This document shows, piece by piece, positions 44,392 through 48,000 of a stretch of DNA of 48,000 bases. The notes below the pieces were generated by a model. It saw nothing but the letters and a program-made list of their open reading frames with translations, was not told the DNA's origin and made no database searches. Position 1 is the stretch's first letter. Each line of letters opens with the position of its first letter. Origin of the DNA: an uncultured Clostridia bacterium (GTDB taxonomy: Bacteria; Bacillota; Clostridia; Oscillospirales; Acutalibacteraceae); assembly GCA_947165755.1 (NCBI GenBank), contig CAMVBR010000002.1, positions 1-48,000 on the forward strand. The letters are read 5' to 3'. The translations under genes and the position numbers were made by a program.

Positions 44392-44420
44392 AGTGTATCA
44401 CAATCATTTATTGAATTCAA
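44392..44420 (-). promoter_or_regulatory. Promoter of the M29 aminopeptidase gene
   Basis: On the minus strand TTGAAT (44420-44415), 17 bp and TACACT (44397-44392). Confidence 0.6.
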
Positions 44421-44434
44421 GAAGCCCATGGATC

Positions 44435-44467
44435 CAAAAATGACATTTTTACGGACAAAAATGACAT
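44435..44467. repeat. Direct repeat CAAAAATGACAT, two copies 21 bp apart
   Basis: Identical 12-mers lie at 44435-44446 and 44456-44467, two helical turns apart. They sit between divergent promoters, and the downstream copy overlaps the weak -35 region of the lipid kinase promoter. This is the layout of an activator (or repressor) binding site. Confidence 0.55.
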
Positions 44468-44487
44468 GCCCGGCTTGTAACTAATAT

Positions 44488-44493
44488 TATAAT
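44488..44493 (+). promoter_or_regulatory. -10 box of the lipid kinase promoter
   Basis: A consensus TATAAT lies 40 bases before the start codon. At 17-bp spacing the -35 position reads CATGCC, far from consensus, so activation by a bound factor is plausible. Confidence 0.5.
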
Positions 44494-44533
44494 GTAAAAT
44501 GTATTTGAGAAATTATGCACTTTTGGAGGAACT

Positions 44534-45454
44534 ATGAATTTCAGCGTGATCTACAATCCGATCGCATCGGATTTTACGCAGGAGGTTTTGGACCATCTTG
44601 TAGATAAAATGAAAGAAAAAGGGCTTACGCCTTATAAAATCGTAAAAAGCGAATATTCCGGGCACGTGATCCCTTTGATCAAGGAGCTGGACCCCGTTTC
44701 GGATTATCTTTTCACCATCGGCGGCGACGGCACGGTAAATGAAGCCGTCCGCGCGTTTCATGAAATAAATCAGCATTGTGTTTACGGCCATATCGCGGCA
44801 GGCACCACAAACGATATGGCAAACAATTATAATCTGAGCCGCCACGATCCGATCAAGTCCATTGACAAGCTTGCCGCAGAGGGCGTTGTGACCGAAACAG
44901 ATTCCATTCTTGTAAACGGTGAACCGGTTTGCTACGTTTCTTCCTTCGGCTACGTGGCGCCCGTACCCTATCTTGTAAACCCCAAGCTCAAAAACAAGCT
45001 CGGCCACATGGCTTACGTCGTTTCGGCGCTGCCGATCTTACTGCGTAAGCCCGAATGGATCAGGGTGAGATACACCGCAAACGGCGAAACAAAAGAGGTA
45101 ACCACCTGCCTGGCGCTGATCACTACCTCCAAAGGCATGGGCGGCGTTACGCTTTACCACAACGCCGATAACAACGACGGTAAATTTGAGGTATTCTTTT
45201 TAGAAAAGCTCTCCCCCGCCATGATTTTGCAGATCATGCCGCACTATCTGAGCGATACCATCAACCTTGCCGATTATAAAAAATACTGCACCTGCTTTTC
45301 TACGGATCACATGATCATAGAATTCCCCGGTCTGCCGCCGAAATACGATCTCGATAACGACGGCAACCGCGCCTCCTTCCATTTATCGCTCCACGAACGT
45401 ACGCTGGAATTCAAAATGGGACGCAAGATCCGTGTGCTGAAGCCTGAAAAATAA
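44534..45454 (+). CDS. YegS/DagK-family lipid kinase
   Basis: This 306-residue protein belongs to the diacylglycerol kinase catalytic family. The ATP-binding GGDGTVNE, the start VIYNPIAS and AAGTTNDMANNYNL are diagnostic. Members phosphorylate diacylglycerol or related lipids at the membrane surface to recycle phospholipid precursors; the precise lipid is unknown. The ATG at 44534 follows GGAGGA. It is monocistronic between a divergent peptidase and a terminator. Confidence 0.93.
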   Translation: MNFSVIYNPIASDFTQEVLDHLVDKMKEKGLTPYKIVKSEYSGHVIPLIKELDPVSDYLFTIGGDGTVNEAVRAFHEINQHCVYGHIAAGTTNDMANNYNLSRHDPIKSIDKLAAEGVVTETDSILVNGEPVCYVSSFGYVAPVPYLVNPKLKNKLGHMAYVVSALPILLRKPEWIRVRYTANGETKEVTTCLALITTSKGMGGVTLYHNADNNDGKFEVFFLEKLSPAMILQIMPHYLSDTINLADYKKYCTCFSTDHMIIEFPGLPPKYDLDNDGNRASFHLSLHERTLEFKMGRKIRVLKPEK

Positions 45455-45467
45455 TTTCCATTTCTTT

Positions 45468-45500
45468 AACCGGAGATTTTTTCTCCGGTTTAATTTTTTC
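45468..45500 (+). terminator. Terminator of the lipid kinase gene
   Basis: The stem AACCGGAGA/TCTCCGGTT (45468-45476, 45482-45490) is followed by TAATTTTTT. The arms are identical to those of the metK terminator. Confidence 0.85.
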
Positions 45501-45502
45501 TA

Positions 45503-45531
45503 TTGACAAACGCTATACGAAGTGATATTAT
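45503..45531 (+). promoter_or_regulatory. Promoter of cysK
   Basis: TTGACA (45503-45508), 17 bp and TATTAT (45526-45531). Confidence 0.8.
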
Positions 45532-45544
45532 ATTACCAACCTAT

Positions 45545-45559
45545 CCACCTGTTTGGTGG
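45545..45559 (+). repeat. Palindrome CCACC-TGTTT-GGTGG in the cysK leader
   Basis: Perfect 5-bp GC-rich arms begin about 7 bases after the predicted start site. A repressor bound here would block transcription; an Rrf2-type cysteine or Fe-S regulator is one possibility (inference only). Confidence 0.45.
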
Positions 45560-45586
45560 GTTATTAATATAAAAGGAGTTCTTATT

Positions 45587-46519
45587 ATGGCAAATATCTA
45601 TACCTCCGCCGATCAGCTGATCGGCAAAACCCCGCTGCTGGAGCTCACCCACGTTGAGGAAACGCTCGGTTTGAACGCAAAAATCTACGCAAAGCTGGAA
45701 TATTTCAATCCGGCGGGCTCCGTAAAAGACAGGATCGCAAAAGCCATGATCGACGACGCCGAAGCCAAAGGCATCTTAAAACCCGGCGCCGTGATCATTG
45801 AGCCCACCTCCGGCAACACGGGCATCGGGCTTGCCTCCGTGGCCGCCGCAAAAGGATACCGAATCATTATCGTTATGCCCGAAACCATGTCGGTGGAACG
45901 CCGCCAGATCATGAAGGCTTACGGCGCGGAGCTCGTGCTCACCGAAGGCGCGAAGGGCATGAAGGGCGCCATTGCAAAGGCGGAAGCGCTTGCCGCTGAA
46001 ATCGATAACGCCTTTATTCCCGGGCAGTTCGTGAACCCCGCAAACCCGGCGATCCACAGAGCCACCACCGGGCCGGAGATCTATGAAGATACCGACGGCA
46101 AGGTGGATATCTTTGTTGCGGGCGTAGGTACCGGCGGCACGCTGACCGGCGTTGGCGAATACCTGAAGGCGCAAAACCCGGATATCCGCATCGTTGCAGT
46201 GGAACCCACCGACTCTCCCGTGCTTTCCGAAGGCCGCGCCGGAGCGCATAAGATCCAGGGCATCGGCGCCGGATTCGTTCCGGAGGTGCTGAATACCGGT
46301 ATTTACGATGAGATTATTCCCGTTTCCGCCGATAACGCATTTGCCACCGGCAAGCTGATCGGCAAAAAAGAGGGGGTGCTCGTGGGGATCTCTTCCGGCG
46401 CGGCAGCGTTCGCAGCCATCGAGCTTGCGAAGCGCCCCGAAAATGCAGGAAAGCATATCGTTGTGCTCCTGCCCGACACCGGCGACCGCTACCTTTCCAC
46501 GCCTCTGTTTGCCGACTGA
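45587..46519 (+). CDS. cysK: Cysteine synthase A (O-acetylserine sulfhydrylase)
   Basis: This 310-residue PLP enzyme makes cysteine from O-acetylserine and sulfide. Lys47 in [11 protein letters not shown] binds PLP, and [24 protein letters not shown] and GISSGAA are typical of CysK. The start is the ATG at 45587 after AAAGGAG; the same frame extends upstream into the promoter and is not coding there. Monocistronic, with its own promoter and terminator. Confidence 0.97.
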   Translation: MANIYTSADQLIGKTPLLELTHVEETLGLNAKIYAKLEYFNPAGSVKDRIAKAMIDDAEAKGILKPGAVIIEPTSGNTGIGLASVAAAKGYRIIIVMPETMSVERRQIMKAYGAELVLTEGAKGMKGAIAKAEALAAEIDNAFIPGQFVNPANPAIHRATTGPEIYEDTDGKVDIFVAGVGTGGTLTGVGEYLKAQNPDIRIVAVEPTDSPVLSEGRAGAHKIQGIGAGFVPEVLNTGIYDEIIPVSADNAFATGKLIGKKEGVLVGISSGAAAFAAIELAKRPENAGKHIVVLLPDTGDRYLSTPLFAD

Positions 46520-46538
46520 GTTCCTATCTGTTTTTCAG

Positions 46539-46567
46539 CTCCGCACTTGATTCGTGCGGAGTTTTTT
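46539..46567 (+). terminator. Terminator of cysK
   Basis: The 8-bp stem CTCCGCAC/GTGCGGAG with a 7-base loop is followed by TTTTTT. Confidence 0.9.
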
Positions 46568-46578
46568 CTTTTGCCGTA

Positions 46579-46607
46579 TTGAACTTCTGTTATATGTGTG
46601 CTAATAT
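46579..46607 (+). promoter_or_regulatory. Promoter of the glycosidase-like gene
   Basis: TTGAAC (46579-46584), 17 bp and TAATAT (46602-46607), with a start near 46614. Confidence 0.55.
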
Positions 46608-46625
46608 TAAATAAAAGAATAATAT

Positions 46626-46635
46626 TTTGTACAAA
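46626..46635 (+). promoter_or_regulatory. Candidate operator palindrome TTTGTACAAA
   Basis: A perfect 10-bp palindrome about 12 bases after the predicted start, in a classic repressor position. The same core occurs at 40162-40173 upstream of the dockerin gene. Confidence 0.4.
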
Positions 46636-46672
46636 TATCCGTTTATATCCTTTATGAAAGGAAATGCGCAAC

Positions 46673-47920
46673 ATGGAACAATTTGTAATTGACCAGATCA
46701 GATCGGGACTAAAATACCTTCCCGCGAATCTTGCGAAATCGTATTTCATCAAAAACAGCAACGCCGAAACGATAGCCTTTCGCAGCAAAGGGTTTATTCG
46801 CGGCGTATGCCACCCGAACGAAAACTTTTCCCAGCTGAAGGAAGCGAATATCGGCTGGATCCGCATCGATATCCCTTATCCCTATAAACCGGACGGCAGC
46901 ATTTCCGCGCATTACAAGGGGTTCAAGGAAAAATGCAGGCGTTTTCATGAACACGGGATCAAGGTAATGGCCGTAACGCCCTACCCGAGCGATTATATCG
47001 CCGACGGCGCCGACGTGCGCACGGAGGCGGGGCGGGAAAAGCTGAAAGCCGTTGCCGCGTTTCTGGCGAAGGACCTTCAAAACGACGTGGACGCGTTTCA
47101 GATTACGAACGAGATGGGCATTCCCCACTTTACGCTGCCGCTCACAATGGAGGAGGCCGTTCGCTTTATCGCGCTGCACCTTGAAACGATCTTTCCCATC
47201 AGGGGGCGGCTGCTGATCGGTTACAACTCCGCGGGGCCGCAGGCCGATCTGCACGCCGGATTAAAGCCGTATCTGCAATACGTGGATTACGTAGGCGTGG
47301 ATATTTACGTGGGCTGCTTCGATACGATCCCCGGCGCTATGTGGATGTTCGATTCTCTGCTGCGATACCTTTGGAATTTTACCAAAAAGCCGATCCTGCT
47401 GCAGGAATTCGGCTATATCAGCGGCGGAAAGCCGAAAACGAAAAAAGAAAAGCGGGCCGTGCTGCAGGCCTACGGCTATTCCTCTGAGGCGGAGGCGGCC
47501 AAAGAGCCGGACATGTTCATCGAACGGCTGCCCGAAACGCTGAAAAAGCACGTAAAGCACGTTTGCGAAAACGACCCTGACCGTTATGCGGATCTGCTGT
47601 TCCGAAGCGATCTGAAAAACCACTTTTACAGGGAGCTGCCCGCAATCACAAAAATTCCGGGGTATGAGCATACCCCCGAAGGTCAGGCGAAATTCTACGC
47701 GGATATCCTGCCGCATCTGTATTCTCTTCCGTACGTTTGCGGCGCGATCATTTACTGCTATATGGATTCGGACCGCTGCTATATCTGCGGGCAGAACGAC
47801 TGCCCCACCGAGACCCGCTGGGGGCTGGTGGATTGCGCCGGCAGCCCGAAGCCCTCGTTCTACGCTGTAAAAAAAGCCTTCGGGCGCATCCAGTGGGAAG
47901 ATAAGGTCTCCGATCGATAA
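46673..47920 (+). CDS. Clan GH-A glycoside hydrolase-like protein
   Basis: This 415-residue protein reads as a (beta/alpha)8 barrel of the GH5/GH39/GH42-like clan GH-A. RGVCHPNENFSQLKEANIGWIRIDI opens the barrel (43 on). Glu147 in QITNEMG fits the acid/base (the NE motif after strand 4) and Glu245 in LLQEFGY fits the nucleophile (strand 7). There is no signal peptide, so it acts inside the cell. A Cys cluster (CYICGQNDC) lies near the C-terminus. The family cannot be fixed from sequence alone. The start is the ATG at 46673, 10 bases after AAAGGA; an ATG three codons earlier is too close to that site. Confidence 0.75.
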   Translation: MEQFVIDQIRSGLKYLPANLAKSYFIKNSNAETIAFRSKGFIRGVCHPNENFSQLKEANIGWIRIDIPYPYKPDGSISAHYKGFKEKCRRFHEHGIKVMAVTPYPSDYIADGADVRTEAGREKLKAVAAFLAKDLQNDVDAFQITNEMGIPHFTLPLTMEEAVRFIALHLETIFPIRGRLLIGYNSAGPQADLHAGLKPYLQYVDYVGVDIYVGCFDTIPGAMWMFDSLLRYLWNFTKKPILLQEFGYISGGKPKTKKEKRAVLQAYGYSSEAEAAKEPDMFIERLPETLKKHVKHVCENDPDRYADLLFRSDLKNHFYRELPAITKIPGYEHTPEGQAKFYADILPHLYSLPYVCGAIIYCYMDSDRCYICGQNDCPTETRWGLVDCAGSPKPSFYAVKKAFGRIQWEDKVSDR

Positions 47921-47931
47921 GAGGTGTTATT

Positions 47932-47951
47932 ATGAAAAAGGTTCTGAGTAT
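47932..47951 (+). CDS. Start of a further gene, cut off by adapter sequence
   Basis: GAGGTG lies at 47921-47926 and the ATG at 47932 opens MKKVLS before genuine sequence ends at 47951. Codons read after that are adapter. Twelve bases after the glycosidase-like gene, it is probably in the same operon. Function cannot be inferred. Confidence 0.7.
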
Positions 47952-48000
47952 AGATCGGAAGAGCGTCGTGTAGGGAAAGAGTGTAGATCTCGGTGGTCGC
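47952..48000. other. Illumina sequencing adapter (assembly artefact)
   Basis: The last 49 bases begin AGATCGGAAGAGC and continue exactly as the standard Illumina TruSeq-type read-through adapter, including GTCGTGTAGGGAAAGAG and the flow-cell part. This is not genomic DNA. Confidence 0.98.

Overview
The window looks like chromosomal DNA of an uncultured member of the Clostridia (Bacillota), probably a gut lineage near Oscillospirales or Christensenellales. The reasons are a Spo0A-type regulator, Clostridia-typical families (DUF4364, DUF4830, DUF378, and a DUF5696-like protein), a dockerin-bearing secreted protein, FMN and SAM-I riboswitches, a classical phoH-ybeY-era-recO block, strong Shine-Dalgarno sequences and TTG/GTG starts. 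The taxonomic placement is inference. The last 49 bases are Illumina adapter, so the sequence is an assembled contig whose end is artificial.

Layout. 1-4.9 kb: tRNA-Ser(GGA), a membrane-anchored esterase, a glycerophosphodiesterase, and a WYL-regulator/GH35 beta-galactosidase operon. 4.9-7.3 kb: an FMN riboswitch with ribU (interrupted by an in-frame UGA near its 3' end) and a SAM-I riboswitch with metK. 7.3-9.2 kb: a DUF378 protein, a metallophosphoesterase and a ComEA-like DNA-binding protein. 9.2-13.6 kb: a cell-division hydrolase module, ftsE-ftsX-M23 peptidase-S41 peptidase homologue; the S41 protein lacks the usual catalytic lysine. 13.7-20.2 kb: a CdaR-like regulator, an operon rsmD-coaD-coiled-coil protein-DUF4830-rsuA, then HPr and uvrC. 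20.3-27 kb: an operon GNAT-IMPase-Gfo/Idh/MocA oxidoreductase-rimM-trmD, then a second oxidoreductase, a Cof-type HAD phosphatase and a DHDPS/NanA-like aldolase. 27-34 kb: a Spo0A homologue whose phosphoacceptor Asp is Glu, then an operon led by a DUF5696-like lipoprotein and running through DUF4364, phoH, ybeY, era and recO. 34-39.9 kb: a purine salvage and uptake operon, xpt-bmp-nupO-nupP-nupQ. 40.3-43 kb: a large secreted dockerin protein with a sharp internal change in codon use. 43-48 kb: an M29 aminopeptidase, a lipid kinase, cysK, and an intracellular clan GH-A glycosidase-like gene followed by a gene cut off by the adapter.

How it fits together. Most of the window is housekeeping: translation and RNA maturation (rsmD, rsuA, rimM, trmD, ybeY, era), repair (uvrC, recO), cofactor supply (riboflavin uptake, SAM, CoA) and division-linked wall remodelling. 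Accessory genes serve sugar and purine scavenging. No CRISPR array, insertion sequence, prophage or defence island was seen. The most unusual items are the phosphoacceptor-less Spo0A, the S41 homologue without its catalytic Lys beside ftsEX, the ribU stop codon, the mosaic dockerin gene, and several regulatory arrangements: back-to-back abutting promoters, a Shine-Dalgarno sequence separated from its start by a hairpin, and a shared TTTGTACAAA palindrome. No clear undescribed multi-gene system was identified.
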